From Candidatus Tritonobacter lacicola (GTDB lineage Bacteria; Auribacterota; Tritonobacteria; Tritonobacterales; Tritonobacteraceae): 34,105 bases of DNA. Every line of letters begins with the position of its first letter. The stretch's first letter is position 1. The stretch lies in contig JAVCDC010000044.1 in NCBI GenBank assembly GCA_030765135.1, forward strand, positions 1 to 34,105, in the 5' to 3' direction. A program made the translations under genes and the position numbers. Below are positions 7,909 to 16,743 of the stretch, in pieces. The notes beneath the pieces are model-generated. The model did no database searches and was not told the DNA's origin. It saw only the letters and a program-made list of their open reading frames with translations.

Positions 7909-8955
7909 ATGGAGATCAAGGTATATCAGGATATTGCGGGGAACCCGGTTGCCGGCCTCTATAGCAACATCCTCGAATCGTTCGAGCTTCTCTACTCCAC
8001 GTACGAGATAGAATGGCTGATGTTTCTTGAGAAGCTCCTGGATGAGCGGGCGCGGATGATCTCCGTCGAAGAGGACGGCAGGATGGCCGGGTGCCTCGCT
8101 TTCTTCACGAGGGAGGCGGACGGGATACGGGTGGCGAATTCCCTCCCCTATACGCAGGCGAGCTTCGGTGGTCCCCTGGTAAGGCCGGACCTGGCGGGTG
8201 ACAAGCGAGCCGAGGCGCTGTCGGCAATCATGGACGCTTTCCTGGACCTGGGCCGCCGTGAGAGGTGGGCGGCTTTCGCCATAAAGGCTGCTCCTCCACA
8301 GCAGGGATACAACCTCTGTGGTATCCATGCCGATCACACCATAGAGAGGGAGATACTTTTCACGGACCTTCAAAACAGGAAGCCCCTGTCGAGTTCCCTT
8401 AAATGGGACATCAAGAAAGCGTTGAAGAACGGGCTTAGTGTCGAGTCCGGCTGCGACGGGGCGAGGCTCGCGGAGTTTTCCGGAATCTACTGCGAGGAGA
8501 TGGAGAAGAAGGGTACCTGGGCAAGGGACAGCCGCTTCTTCGATCTGCTGATGTCGGACCTCATACCCGCGGGGCGCGCCCTCTTCGTGTCGGCCCTGGA
8601 CGGTTCGGGAGGCGTCGTCGGCGGGATCGTCTTCTGCCTGGGCAGGGGGATAGCCGACTATGCCATACAGTCCACGAGCCCGGAGGGGAAGAGGCTTCAG
8701 GCCAACAGTCTCCTCATATCCCGGTCCATGGACATCCTCTCGGAGCGGGGGTGCCGGCTGTGGAACTGGCTCGCCTCCCCCAGCGAGGGGGTCCACCGGT
8801 TCAAGAAGAAGTGGAGCACGTCGGAGGGCGGGATGTTCGTATACTGGAAGATGGTGGATGATGATATGTTCAATGCTCTCAAGGACAGGGGAAGGGAGTG
8901 GATAGAGGAGCGCTTCAGGTGGTATTATGCGGTTCCTTATGAGCTTCTGGGGTGA
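7909..8955 (+). CDS. FemAB-like / GNAT-fold acyltransferase (Acetyltransf_6 type)
   Basis: The open frame extends to a TTG at 7876, but the ATG at 7909, preceded by GGTGGA, is the better start and gives 348 residues. The C-terminal half carries the pattern of the BioF2-like/FemAB group: GGIVFCLGRGIADYAIQSTS, then a run of NSLLISRSMDILSERGC and a final GVHRFKKKWS. These enzymes transfer acyl or aminoacyl groups and occur in exopolysaccharide loci, including PEP-CTERM-linked ones. The substrate cannot be read from sequence. There is no signal peptide, so it should be cytoplasmic. It is the first gene of a tightly packed four-gene plus-strand block. Confidence 0.78.
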   Translation: MEIKVYQDIAGNPVAGLYSNILESFELLYSTYEIEWLMFLEKLLDERARMISVEEDGRMAGCLAFFTREADGIRVANSLPYTQASFGGPLVRPDLAGDKRAEALSAIMDAFLDLGRRERWAAFAIKAAPPQQGYNLCGIHADHTIEREILFTDLQNRKPLSSSLKWDIKKALKNGLSVESGCDGARLAEFSGIYCEEMEKKGTWARDSRFFDLLMSDLIPAGRALFVSALDGSGGVVGGIVFCLGRGIADYAIQSTSPEGKRLQANSLLISRSMDILSERGCRLWNWLASPSEGVHRFKKKWSTSEGGMFVYWKMVDDDMFNALKDRGREWIEERFRWYYAVPYELLG

Positions 8956-9893
8956 TGCCTATGGTTAAGTACGGTTTTGTGAAGGAGGAGGACAGGCTCT
9001 TTCCTCCGATGGTCGTCGTGGAGGTTACGAACGTCTGTAACCTCAGGTGCATTCACTGTCCCCACCCGAAGATGGTCGAGAGGCCGGACTACCGGCCTCA
9101 TAACATGGAGTGGGGGCTTTTTAAAAAGATAGCCGACGAGGTGGCGCTGCATCCCGGCACGATATTCAGGCTGGCGTGCGACGGCGAGCCGCTATGCCAC
9201 CCGCGTTTCATCGACATGCTCCACTACGCGGACTCCCGTGGCGTGGGGCCCATCGCCTTCAACACGAACGGCGCCCTGATGACGGAGGATAAGGCGAGGG
9301 GGGTCCTGGCGATCAAGAAGGGCGTCGTCGAGTTCAGCCTCGATGCCATTACCAAGGAGGCGTACGAATCGATCCGTGTCGGGGCGAATTTCGAGAAGGT
9401 CATGGCCAACGTCCTCCGGTTCATAGAGCTTAGAAACGAGCTCAATCCCGACGTGAAGGTCATGGTGAGCATCATTGTCCAGCCGGAGTCGGACGATGAC
9501 AGGGAGAAGTTCCTGGAGTACTGGTCCGGCCGTGCGGACCACGTACTGCAGAGGAAGTACATCGCCTGCAAGGGGGAGCTGGACGAATCGAAGGAGAGGT
9601 ACGAGGAGCTGCCCGAGAGGTGGCCGTGCAAGCAGCTCTGGACCCGCTTCAACATCAGCCCCGAGGGCCTCGCGGAGTTCTGCACGGACGACTGGCACGA
9701 CGAGTCGGTCGTGGCCGACGTCAGGGAGCGCTCCATAGGGGATATCTGGAGGGGGGATGAGTACGGGAGTCTGAGGCGGTTTCACCTGGACGGGAAGTTC
9801 GACGAAATACCGTACTGCAGTGAGTGCACCGACTGGCGCGTTATCGAGTGGGATTTCGATTATTTCCGCGCGATAAGGAAGGCGTTCGAGTAG
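8955..9893 (+). CDS. Radical SAM protein with SPASM-like C-terminus
   Basis: NVCNLRCIHCPHP near the N-terminus is the CX3CX2C radical-SAM 4Fe-4S site. A second cysteine set near the C-terminus (PCKQLW, EFCTDD, IPYCSECTDW) resembles a SPASM-type auxiliary cluster region. About 312 residues. An upstream GTG at 8952 also fits; ATG 8955 overlaps the previous stop and ATG 8961 is a further option. Radical SAM/SPASM proteins modify peptides, sugars or cofactors by radical chemistry. The position between a FemAB-like acyltransferase, a tiny membrane protein and a GT4 suggests modification of a glycan or small peptide, but the substrate is unknown. Confidence 0.87.
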   Translation: MPMVKYGFVKEEDRLFPPMVVVEVTNVCNLRCIHCPHPKMVERPDYRPHNMEWGLFKKIADEVALHPGTIFRLACDGEPLCHPRFIDMLHYADSRGVGPIAFNTNGALMTEDKARGVLAIKKGVVEFSLDAITKEAYESIRVGANFEKVMANVLRFIELRNELNPDVKVMVSIIVQPESDDDREKFLEYWSGRADHVLQRKYIACKGELDESKERYEELPERWPCKQLWTRFNISPEGLAEFCTDDWHDESVVADVRERSIGDIWRGDEYGSLRRFHLDGKFDEIPYCSECTDWRVIEWDFDYFRAIRKAFE

Positions 9894-10070
9894 ATGGGAA
9901 TTCTCGGGAAAACGGTCTTCATACTCTGGCTTTTGTGGGTTCATGTCTTTTTCTACAGGAACCTCCTGGTAAAGTACGGCGACGCCCTCGGGGATATAGG
10001 CCTCGGCGGAGCCTCCGGCTTAATTCTCTCCGTCGCGAATAAGCTGCTCTCCATCATCGGCCTCTCGTAA
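9894..10070 (+). CDS. Small 58-residue membrane protein
   Basis: The ATG follows the radical-SAM stop codon with no gap (TAG at 9891-9893, ATG at 9894), and the TAA at 10068-10070 lies 10 bp before the GT4 start. The product begins MGILGKTVFILWLLWVHVFF, a clear membrane helix, then has a polar YRNLLVKYGDALGD stretch and a second, weaker hydrophobic, glycine-rich segment near the end. Tight packing between two genuine genes supports it being translated. I do not recognise the family. It might be a membrane anchor for a neighbouring enzyme, or a small peptide substrate of the radical-SAM protein. Confidence 0.6.
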   Translation: MGILGKTVFILWLLWVHVFFYRNLLVKYGDALGDIGLGGASGLILSVANKLLSIIGLS

Positions 10071-10080
10071 GATCATAGAA

Positions 10081-11325
10081 ATGAAAATTCTCCACGTGAC
10101 ACCCTATTTCTACCCGGCGTGGTCGTACGGCGGGACGCCCCGCGTCGTGTACGACCTCTGCCGCGAGCTCGTATCTATTGGCCACGAGGTGAGCGTCTGG
10201 ACGACCGACGCGTTCAGCGCGGAGAAGAGGCTCGAGGTATCGGAGAGGGAGGAGGTGATCTGCGGTATCAAGGTAAGGCGCTTCCGGAACCTGAGCAACC
10301 GCCTCGCCTACAGGGGCCAGGTATATCTTCCCCTCGGTTTCGGGACGGCGGTCGGGAGGAGAATAGGCCAGTTTGACATAGTCCACCTGAACGGCTACAG
10401 GAATTTCCTCAACGACATCGCCTTCCGGGGGCTCCGCAGGGAGCGTGTGCCGTATGTCTTCTCCGCCCACGGGTCGGTACTTCCCGTTATGCACAAGGTG
10501 TTATTGAAGAGATTGTACGACCGGGTACTTGGCCGGAGGATCCTCAGGCACGCCGCCGGCCTTATAGCGATAACGTCCCTCGAGGCTGAGGAGTACGTCT
10601 CCATGGGCGTCGACCGGGAGAGGATCCGCGTAATCCCGAACGGCCTCGATACGGAGGAGTTCACAGCGCTTCCCGCCCCGGGCTCTTTCCGCCGGAAGTA
10701 CGGGCTGGAGGGCGCGCAGCTCGTCCTCTTCATGGGGAGGGTTCACGCACAGAAGGGGCTTGATTTTCTCGTGAGGGCGTTCGCGAGCTTTCTGGATTCC
10801 GGCGCGAGAAAGGCCGTCCTGACCGTGTGCGGGAGCGACGAGGGGTACGGGCCGGAGCTGCGGAGAATAGCGGGGGAGCTTGGAATAGGAAGCTCGGTTG
10901 TGCAGACGGGGCTGCTGGAGGAGAGGGAGCGCCTTGCCGCATATCGGGACGCCGACCTGGTCGTGTACCCTTCGCCCGTCGAGGTGTTCGGACTCGTGCC
11001 GTTCGAGAGCATGCTGTGCGGGACGCCGGTCATTGTCACGGAGGGCAGCGGCTGCGGGGCGATCCTCAAGGAGGCCTCCGCCGGCTGGCTGGTGGGCTTC
11101 GGCGATGCCGCCGGACTGGCTAAGCGAATCGCATACGCCCTGGCACACGGTGAGGAAGGAATGGAGATGGTGGAGAGGGGAAAGAATTACATCGCCTCTC
11201 ATTTCAAATGGGACGCGCTTGCGGCTCAAATGAGCGGGTTTTACACGGAGATAGTGGCCGGGAGTGATAACAGAAAACATGAGCCGCTGGTTTTATCGAA
11301 ATCCCGGGAGGTCGCGGGGGAGTAG
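10081..11325 (+). CDS. Glycosyltransferase family 4
   Basis: 414 residues with the GT-B layout. The N-terminus has HVTPYFYPAWSYGGTPRVVYDLCREL (glycine-rich acceptor side). The mid-region IPNGLDTEEF and FMGRVHAQKGLDFLVRAF are typical GT4 segments. The C-terminal VYPSPVEVFGLVPFESMLCGTPVI holds the E-x7-E nucleotide-sugar motif. It transfers a sugar from a nucleotide donor to a growing lipid-linked glycan at the cytoplasmic face of the inner membrane. It is the last gene of the 7909-11325 block and converges on the carbamoyltransferase. Donor and acceptor are not predictable. Confidence 0.92.
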   Translation: MKILHVTPYFYPAWSYGGTPRVVYDLCRELVSIGHEVSVWTTDAFSAEKRLEVSEREEVICGIKVRRFRNLSNRLAYRGQVYLPLGFGTAVGRRIGQFDIVHLNGYRNFLNDIAFRGLRRERVPYVFSAHGSVLPVMHKVLLKRLYDRVLGRRILRHAAGLIAITSLEAEEYVSMGVDRERIRVIPNGLDTEEFTALPAPGSFRRKYGLEGAQLVLFMGRVHAQKGLDFLVRAFASFLDSGARKAVLTVCGSDEGYGPELRRIAGELGIGSSVVQTGLLEERERLAAYRDADLVVYPSPVEVFGLVPFESMLCGTPVIVTEGSGCGAILKEASAGWLVGFGDAAGLAKRIAYALAHGEEGMEMVERGKNYIASHFKWDALAAQMSGFYTEIVAGSDNRKHEPLVLSKSREVAGE

Positions 11326-11414
11326 AACTCCGGCGCCCGGTGAGCATTCGTATCGTTCACGGGTCCGGTCCGGTTCGTCGCAGACTCACTGAAAGTATCC
11401 GCCAGCCGGAAGAT

Positions 11415-13202
11415 TTACTGATCCAGCTCTTTTATATCGGCCACGGGCTCTTTCGTCACGAGATAGTCGTTAAGAAGAAGGTACTCTATGGCGGAATTCA
11501 GCATCACGTCTATGGCATCGAGGGAGCCCATGACGATCGGATAGCCGTGCAGGTTAAAAGAGGTGTTTAAAACAACTGCCTTATCCGTGTGTTTGGAAAA
11601 TTCGGCAATGATTTCGTGGAACCGCGGGTTCATTTCCTTCAGCACTATCTGCGCGCGCGCCGTCCCGTCATAGTTATGCGTTCCCGCAACGAACTCGTCC
11701 CGCCTGCCGGTGGTATTGAAAGTGATCATCATGTAGGGAGATACGTGGTCCTCCGGCAGTGAAGCCGGAACCTCGATGTATTTTTCGGCGTCCTCGCGCA
11801 GTATGGCGGGCGCGAATGGCATCCAGAAGTCCCTCTTCTTGACCATCTTGTTGATTGTGGGAATGACGGTGTAATCGCTTGGGTCAGCCAGTATCGACCT
11901 GTTCCCCAGTGCCCTGGCACCGAACTCCATCCGGCCGGAGCACCGCGCCACGATTTTCCCCATCGCCAGCAGTTTCGCCGTCGCCTTTTCCGGGTGGTCC
12001 AGGCGGTAGAAATTCAACTTGCCTTCGAATTTCTTCAACGCTTCCTGTAAATCGTAATTGGAATCGGGTCCCAGATAGAAGTCCTCAAGCCGGATGTTCT
12101 TTGCGCCATCGGGCGAAGACTCGGCGTAATAAGCCCATACGGCGCCGAACGGCAGCGATTCGTCGCCGCAGGACGGAAACACGTCGAAGTACTCGACTTC
12201 GTCGAGCCGGCTTATGAGGGCGTTCGCCTTGACGTTCATGAACACGCCGCCGGATACGAGCAGCTTCCTTATCCCTGTTTTTTCGATGGCCGCTTTGGTC
12301 CAGCGCAGCAGCAGGTCCTCGGTGTAGCTCTGAAGACCTCCGGCGATGTTGTCGAAGCGGATGCGTTTTAAGTCGCGTTCCAGGTGCTTCTGGACGGCAA
12401 AGCTTCCCTCCGGGATCCTGGATTTGAAGACCAGGGGGTTTGCCGGGTCCAGGTCCAGGTAGGATTTGAATATCTCGAACACCTTCGCCGAGTACTCCGG
12501 CTTGGAGTAAGCCGCCAGCCCCATGAGCTTATACTCGTGCTCGTGCGGCGTCATGCCCATGTGGTGGGTGACGTGTGCCCAGATGTTACCAATAGAGTGG
12601 CCGTTGGGAGTGGCGGCGATAAGCTTAAGCTTTCCGCCCTGCCCGATGTATATGTGCGAGCAGGCGTCATCCCCGGCCCCATCCAGCGTCATCACCAGGT
12701 ACGGCTCATCGTGCTCCTTGCGCAGGCCGTAGTAGACCGCTGCCGCGTGGTTCAGGTGATGGTGCTTGCGCACGACCCGCGCCTTCTGGAGGCCGTGCTT
12801 CTTCAGGCAGTCGAGCATGATCCTCTCCGGATCGACGTTCAGCACCCTCTCCCTGACGAACTTCTTCACGTTTTCAGGCAGGACATCGTAGAACTTTTTC
12901 GCCGCTTTTTTAATATCGCCCTCGGTCGCTCCCGGAGAATCAACCTCCTCTGCCGCATCGTACAGCGCATAGAATGCTTCTTTGCTGGTAATAGGGCTGA
13001 CGAGGTTGGAAAAACAGACTGAATCGACGTCCGAGGGCGACAAACCCAGGTACTTCAGAGCGAAATCCAGCGACTCGTGGGGGAATCCCATAAAATTTTT
13101 TATCCTGGTGATCCTCTCTTCCTGGATCGCGAATAAAATTTTCCCGTTTTCCGCCACGGCCACGGAACTGTTGATGCCCTCGTTGATTCCGATCGTGATC
13201 AT
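11415..13202 (-). CDS. NodU/CmcH-family carbamoyltransferase
   Basis: A 595-residue O-carbamoyltransferase with both expected domains. The N-terminal ASKHA/Kae1-like part has GINEGINSSVAVAENG, the metal-binding HHHLNHAAAVYYG (147-159), TLDGAGDD (172-179) and LLVSGGVFMNVKAN. The C-terminal domain has GRMEFGARALGNRSILADP and NTSFNLHGYPIV. Family members (NodU, CmcH, TobZ) make carbamoyl-adenylate from carbamoyl phosphate and ATP and pass the carbamoyl group to a hydroxyl. In this setting the acceptor is probably a sugar of the surface glycan. GGGAGGA lies upstream of the ATG. It is 32 bp downstream of the ceramidase-like gene, so they probably share a transcript. The usual P in FGPRALGNRS is A here. 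Confidence 0.93.
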   Translation of the reverse strand: MITIGINEGINSSVAVAENGKILFAIQEERITRIKNFMGFPHESLDFALKYLGLSPSDVDSVCFSNLVSPITSKEAFYALYDAAEEVDSPGATEGDIKKAAKKFYDVLPENVKKFVRERVLNVDPERIMLDCLKKHGLQKARVVRKHHHLNHAAAVYYGLRKEHDEPYLVMTLDGAGDDACSHIYIGQGGKLKLIAATPNGHSIGNIWAHVTHHMGMTPHEHEYKLMGLAAYSKPEYSAKVFEIFKSYLDLDPANPLVFKSRIPEGSFAVQKHLERDLKRIRFDNIAGGLQSYTEDLLLRWTKAAIEKTGIRKLLVSGGVFMNVKANALISRLDEVEYFDVFPSCGDESLPFGAVWAYYAESSPDGAKNIRLEDFYLGPDSNYDLQEALKKFEGKLNFYRLDHPEKATAKLLAMGKIVARCSGRMEFGARALGNRSILADPSDYTVIPTINKMVKKRDFWMPFAPAILREDAEKYIEVPASLPEDHVSPYMMITFNTTGRRDEFVAGTHNYDGTARAQIVLKEMNPRFHEIIAEFSKHTDKAVVLNTSFNLHGYPIVMGSLDAIDVMLNSAIEYLLLNDYLVTKEPVADIKELDQ

Positions 13203-13234
13203 TGCAATTCAGTCCTCCCAACGGTAATCCGGTT

Positions 13235-14506
13235 TTACGACCTGCGCAGGTTGTTCAGCTCATGGACGATTATTTCCTGAAATCCGGGCTTGAAGCTGCC
13301 CTCGAGATTGAAATACTTGATGAAGCCGCTTGCCTCGTAGCCGCCCTGGGAAACCATCTCCTCGGTCGGCAGGTAGCCGAAAACGCTATTAATATAACCC
13401 ACTGGAATAACTATGTCATCGGGGAATAATCGCTCCAGGATTCCAACGTATCCGGCGACGGGCTCCGCTGATATGCCTATTATTCTTAACTTGTTGCCCA
13501 GCAGGATACTGCGGAAGGAAATTTCCCTCTGCGTGCCGGTGAAACCGATTGCATTAAGTGGGATCTTGTTCCTTGTCAGGGTGATCCCGCCGTCGATTAC
13601 AATTTCAGCCCCCCGTGAAAGAGTGCTCCGGAAGTCCCCGTAAAATTCATCGACCCATTGTGACCAGCCTTGCTGCGAGAAATTGGAGAATTCCGGGCCG
13701 TTGACGGCTCTCCTCACGATGTACCGCGCGAATTCCGCGCCGAATATTTTCCGGGGCCGTTTGAGAAAGGCGGCCGGCATGATGTCTCCGCTGAACCCCT
13801 GCAGGAATACGACCGGCAGCTCTTCAGAATCCATGCTCTTTCGGACCCGCGCCCGCACTATACCCGGGTAGTCCGAACTGATTGATGTTATTGAAGGGGA
13901 GGCCGAAGGATGACAGCAGAAATTCCAGATGAGCGCCCTGCGGGCGTTATCGGCCCCCCTTATATCCAGAATTCTTATCTTGCTGTCCCTGAAGGCCTTG
14001 TAGTCGGGCAGCGTGAGCATTTCCCTTGCGGGAAATGACCTTGTTGAAAACTTCCAGCCGAAGCGCCTCCTGTTGACGCCGCAATTGCTTCTCCCCTCGC
14101 GGTAATAAACTTTAACGCTTTCGCATTCTTCGGCCTCGATGTCTTTTATCTTATTGACTACCTTATCCGCCACAAACGACAGGTACTCTGCACTGGTTTC
14201 CCCCAGCACTGCTTTGTCTTCATCTGTCCCCGGTGCGAAATGCGTGTGGGTCGCGGATATGAATAAATTATCCCCGGTTATAACTCCATCGAGCCTGTTT
14301 AAAATATTTCTTTTGAGCGCCTCGCCGACAAACAGGAGGTCAAGAGAGATAAACACCACGCCCGTCGAGTCGTCCTGCAGGATGACTATATTGGCCTCCA
14401 GTGGTTCGGCAATATCGGTGAAAGGTGCTTTCCTGTCCGCGAACCCGGCCAGCTTGCATTTAGCGGCGGGAGTTATATCTACCGATCCGCCCTTGAATTT
14501 AAGCAA
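13235..14506 (-). CDS. Neutral/alkaline ceramidase N-terminal-domain-like hydrolase
   Basis: 423 residues, much shorter than full neutral ceramidases (650-750), but with the core N-terminal-domain signatures: GGSVDITPAAKCKLAGF at the start, ISATHTHFAPG (Zn-ligand HTH motif), NFCCHPSASP and LQGFSGDIMPAAF, the last corresponding to the NQGDVSPN-like catalytic region. No signal peptide is visible, so it may be cytoplasmic. In bacteria this domain is often found in proteins of unknown substrate, so I would not claim ceramide hydrolysis. The start is TTG at 14506, with GGGGAG about 8-13 bp upstream; a 41-bp repeat lies 38 bp upstream. It is co-oriented with the carbamoyltransferase, suggesting a shared role. 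Confidence 0.75.
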   Translation of the reverse strand: MLKFKGGSVDITPAAKCKLAGFADRKAPFTDIAEPLEANIVILQDDSTGVVFISLDLLFVGEALKRNILNRLDGVITGDNLFISATHTHFAPGTDEDKAVLGETSAEYLSFVADKVVNKIKDIEAEECESVKVYYREGRSNCGVNRRRFGWKFSTRSFPAREMLTLPDYKAFRDSKIRILDIRGADNARRALIWNFCCHPSASPSITSISSDYPGIVRARVRKSMDSEELPVVFLQGFSGDIMPAAFLKRPRKIFGAEFARYIVRRAVNGPEFSNFSQQGWSQWVDEFYGDFRSTLSRGAEIVIDGGITLTRNKIPLNAIGFTGTQREISFRSILLGNKLRIIGISAEPVAGYVGILERLFPDDIVIPVGYINSVFGYLPTEEMVSQGGYEASGFIKYFNLEGSFKPGFQEIIVHELNNLRRS

Positions 14507-14544
14507 TTTTCAGCTCCCCTGGAATTTAGCTCACTTCTGCGGCT

Positions 14545-14585
14545 CCCCCGTCCCCGGTAAGACCGGGGCCGGGTCTTACCGAGAC
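14545..14585 (-). repeat. 41-bp hairpin-forming repeat, copy 1 (upstream of ceramidase-like gene)
   Basis: Read on the minus strand, this matches 19304-19344 on the plus strand at 40 of 41 positions. It contains CCCCGGT-CTT-ACCGGGG, a perfect 7-bp stem with a 3-nt loop. It ends 38 bp before the TTG start of the ceramidase-like gene and points the same way as that gene. No T-run follows, so it is not a standard terminator. Confidence 0.9.
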
Positions 14586-14681
14586 TTTTTCGGAGCATTT
14601 CTTCTTCACTGGCTGATTGAAAAGAATTATGTACAATTATACAAGCTGCGGAATGTTATTTAATTCCGGGCCATTGACAGT

Positions 14682-14710
14682 TTGACATAATTGGCTGTCC
14701 GTTGCATATT
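14682..14710 (+). promoter_or_regulatory. Candidate sigma-70 promoter for the plus-strand glycan block
   Basis: TTGACA at 14682-14687 is followed after 17 bp by CATATT (14705-14710; 4 of 6 matches to TATAAT). The start of the first large membrane glycosyltransferase is 35 bp further on. A second TTGACA lies at 14674. This is a plausible but unproven promoter, judged by eye only. Confidence 0.4.
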
Positions 14711-14745
14711 TTTTACATTACTGTGGTAACGCTCGTAGCTTAAAA

Positions 14746-16743
14746 ATGGATATTCCAGCCCTCATTCTCATGGTCGTCGTCGCCTGCGCCCTTGGAAGAC
14801 GCCTCCTGAGGCTCTTCAAGCTGTCTTTCCCGGCTTTGCTTGAGGACCTTGTCTTTTCCACGGCGATGGGTCTGGGCCTGCTCGGGCTCGTAACGTTCCT
14901 GCTCGGCGCCTTTTCTCTCCTCTATCCGGCCACAGCCTGTATTGTGGTTGTCCTGGCAGGCATCTTCTGTTTCAGGGACGTCGCGGGCGTTGCGAGAGAC
15001 ATTATAAAATGTCCCGCCGGGGAGTTCAGGCGCACGCGAGGTTTTACCGGCAAGGCGCTGTTATCGATCCTCGCGGCGTTATTCATTATTAACATTATCG
15101 GCGCCATGGCCCCGCCGTCCCAGGTCGACCCCCTGATCTATCACCTCGCCGGCCCGAAAAGATACCTCGCGGCCCATCACCTCCACTACATCCCATATAA
15201 CCTGTTCTTCAGTTACCCGTGCCACCTCCAGATGGTCTTTCTCTTCTCCATGATGCTGGGCGGGGAGACGTGCGCCCAGCTTGTCCACTGCGCGTTCGGT
15301 ATTCTCATGGTGATGCAGGTGTACTCCATGGCGGGCGGAAGCTCCGGAAGGAGATCGTTTGTTGCCGCATTCACGCTCATCGCGGTGGGGGGCTTCCTGG
15401 GCGAGTCCATATTCGCGATGGTCGACCTCGGCCTGGGGTGCTTCAGCCTGCTGGCTTTCGTTTCTTTTTACAGGTGGGTGCGGGACGGGAGGAGCGGCTG
15501 GATCCTGGCGTGCGCCCTCTTCTGCGGTTTCGCCATAGGCGCCAAGACGCACGGCGCGATCGTTCCTTTCGCCATAGCTTTTCTTATCGTGATTGCGTCC
15601 ATCATTCGCGGCGCGAGAATTTCGAGGGCCGTCGCGCTGGCGTTGTTCCTGATCGCCGTGTCGATTGCCGTCGGTTCGCCGTCGTACATCAAGAATTACG
15701 TCTTCACCGGCAACCCCTTTTATCCCTTCTTTTATTCCTGCTTCGGCGGGAGGGACCTCACGCCCGCCCTCCTGGAACACCTGGCGAGCATCGGCGTCCT
15801 GGGACGCGAGGGCGTAGCCGGGAAGATAAAACTCTTTCTTGTTATTCCCTGGCAGCTCACGCTGGGGACCTGGTTCTACAGCGTATACGACAGCTACCTG
15901 ATAGGGCCGATTTACCTCTGCCTCCTCCCGCTCCTCCTTCACCCCTCCTTCAGGCCATCCCGGCTGGACCGATATATCCTGCTCTTTTCGCTTCTCTACC
16001 TTGCCGGGTGGTTTTTACTGAGCCCGATGGTGAGGACCGCGTACGTTGTGTGGGCCCTCCTGGCGGTTACCGTCTCACGGATATGGTATGGGCTTCCGCG
16101 GGGCTTCGCGAGGGCCGCCGCGACTATCGCGTTGGTCCTCTGGGTTGTTTTCCAGCTGGGCGTCAATCTCTATGTCCAGCTCCCGGCCTACGGGGCCGCA
16201 CTGGGGCTTAAGACGAAGAGGGATTATCTCAATGAAGTTCTCCCCTTCCAGAGCCAGGGTTACTTCCGCTGGTATGACGATTACGTCTGGATGAATGACA
16301 ATCTTCCGGAGGGGAGCTATGTCCTGTGCACTTCGAACATGAACTATTACCTCGACCACCCGAGCCTCTCCCTGGAGTATTACCTCTGGCACACCTACGG
16401 CGGCGAAGACACGATTTTCAGGAAGGGTTACGGCGGCGACGACTGGCCGGCGCTTGCGGTCTCGCCCGAGAAGATGCTGGGGAGGTTCTCGTCCATGGGG
16501 ATAACGCACATGTTTATCCTGAGCGGCCTGGATCCGGAATTGGGCCGGGATTCTCTGGATGACGCCCTGGCGTATCTCGAGGATATGGGGCTCCTGAAGA
16601 AGATATACGACCGGGGACGCGCCTCGGTCTATGAGATCGCGCGGGACGGATTGTTCTCTCCTCCCGATGAGGAAAGGCAGGGGATAGAGAAAATGTCCAA
16701 TGTTCAATATTCAATGTTCAATGCTCAATCGTATTGTTCATGA
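14746..16743 (+). CDS. Multi-pass membrane glycosyltransferase, GT39/ArnT-like
   Basis: 665 residues, with about ten or more hydrophobic segments in the first 460, then a soluble C-terminal part. APPSQVDPLIYHLAGPKRYLAAHHL (about 120-145) matches the first periplasmic loop of polyprenyl-phosphate-sugar-dependent transferases, where an acidic residue is catalytic. SYPCHLQMVFLFSMMLGGE, which follows, is also typical. It would add a sugar from a lipid carrier on the outer face of the inner membrane. The last 19 residues (MSNVQYSMFNAQSYCS end) are encoded by a heptameric repeat and are unlikely to be part of the native fold. The ATG of the methyltransferase overlaps its TGA. Confidence 0.82.
   Translation: MDIPALILMVVVACALGRRLLRLFKLSFPALLEDLVFSTAMGLGLLGLVTFLLGAFSLLYPATACIVVVLAGIFCFRDVAGVARDIIKCPAGEFRRTRGFTGKALLSILAALFIINIIGAMAPPSQVDPLIYHLAGPKRYLAAHHLHYIPYNLFFSYPCHLQMVFLFSMMLGGETCAQLVHCAFGILMVMQVYSMAGGSSGRRSFVAAFTLIAVGGFLGESIFAMVDLGLGCFSLLAFVSFYRWVRDGRSGWILACALFCGFAIGAKTHGAIVPFAIAFLIVIASIIRGARISRAVALALFLIAVSIAVGSPSYIKNYVFTGNPFYPFFYSCFGGRDLTPALLEHLASIGVLGREGVAGKIKLFLVIPWQLTLGTWFYSVYDSYLIGPIYLCLLPLLLHPSFRPSRLDRYILLFSLLYLAGWFLLSPMVRTAYVVWALLAVTVSRIWYGLPRGFARAAATIALVLWVVFQLGVNLYVQLPAYGAALGLKTKRDYLNEVLPFQSQGYFRWYDDYVWMNDNLPEGSYVLCTSNMNYYLDHPSLSLEYYLWHTYGGEDTIFRKGYGGDDWPALAVSPEKMLGRFSSMGITHMFILSGLDPELGRDSLDDALAYLEDMGLLKKIYDRGRASVYEIARDGLFSPPDEERQGIEKMSNVQYSMFNAQSYCS
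16691..16729 (+). repeat. Heptameric repeat CAATRTT at a gene 3' end
   Basis: Units CAATGTT, CAATATT, CAATGTT, CAATGCT and a terminal CAAT run from 16698 to 16729, preceded by a degenerate AAATGTC. The repeat is translated as the C-terminal tail of the membrane glycosyltransferase and ends 11 bp before the next start codon. Confidence 0.88.

Noticed and set aside
9192-9944. 250-residue minus-strand frame opposite the radical SAM gene
   Set aside because: The plus-strand gene has clear cluster cysteines; the opposite frame has no recognisable motif.
14545-14585. Considered a rho-independent terminator
   Set aside because: Good stem-loop but no T-run on either strand, and both copies lie before, not after, genes.
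15079-15942. 287-residue minus-strand frame opposite the first membrane glycosyltransferase
   Set aside because: Charged, motif-free product typical of the antisense of hydrophobic helices; no ribosome site.
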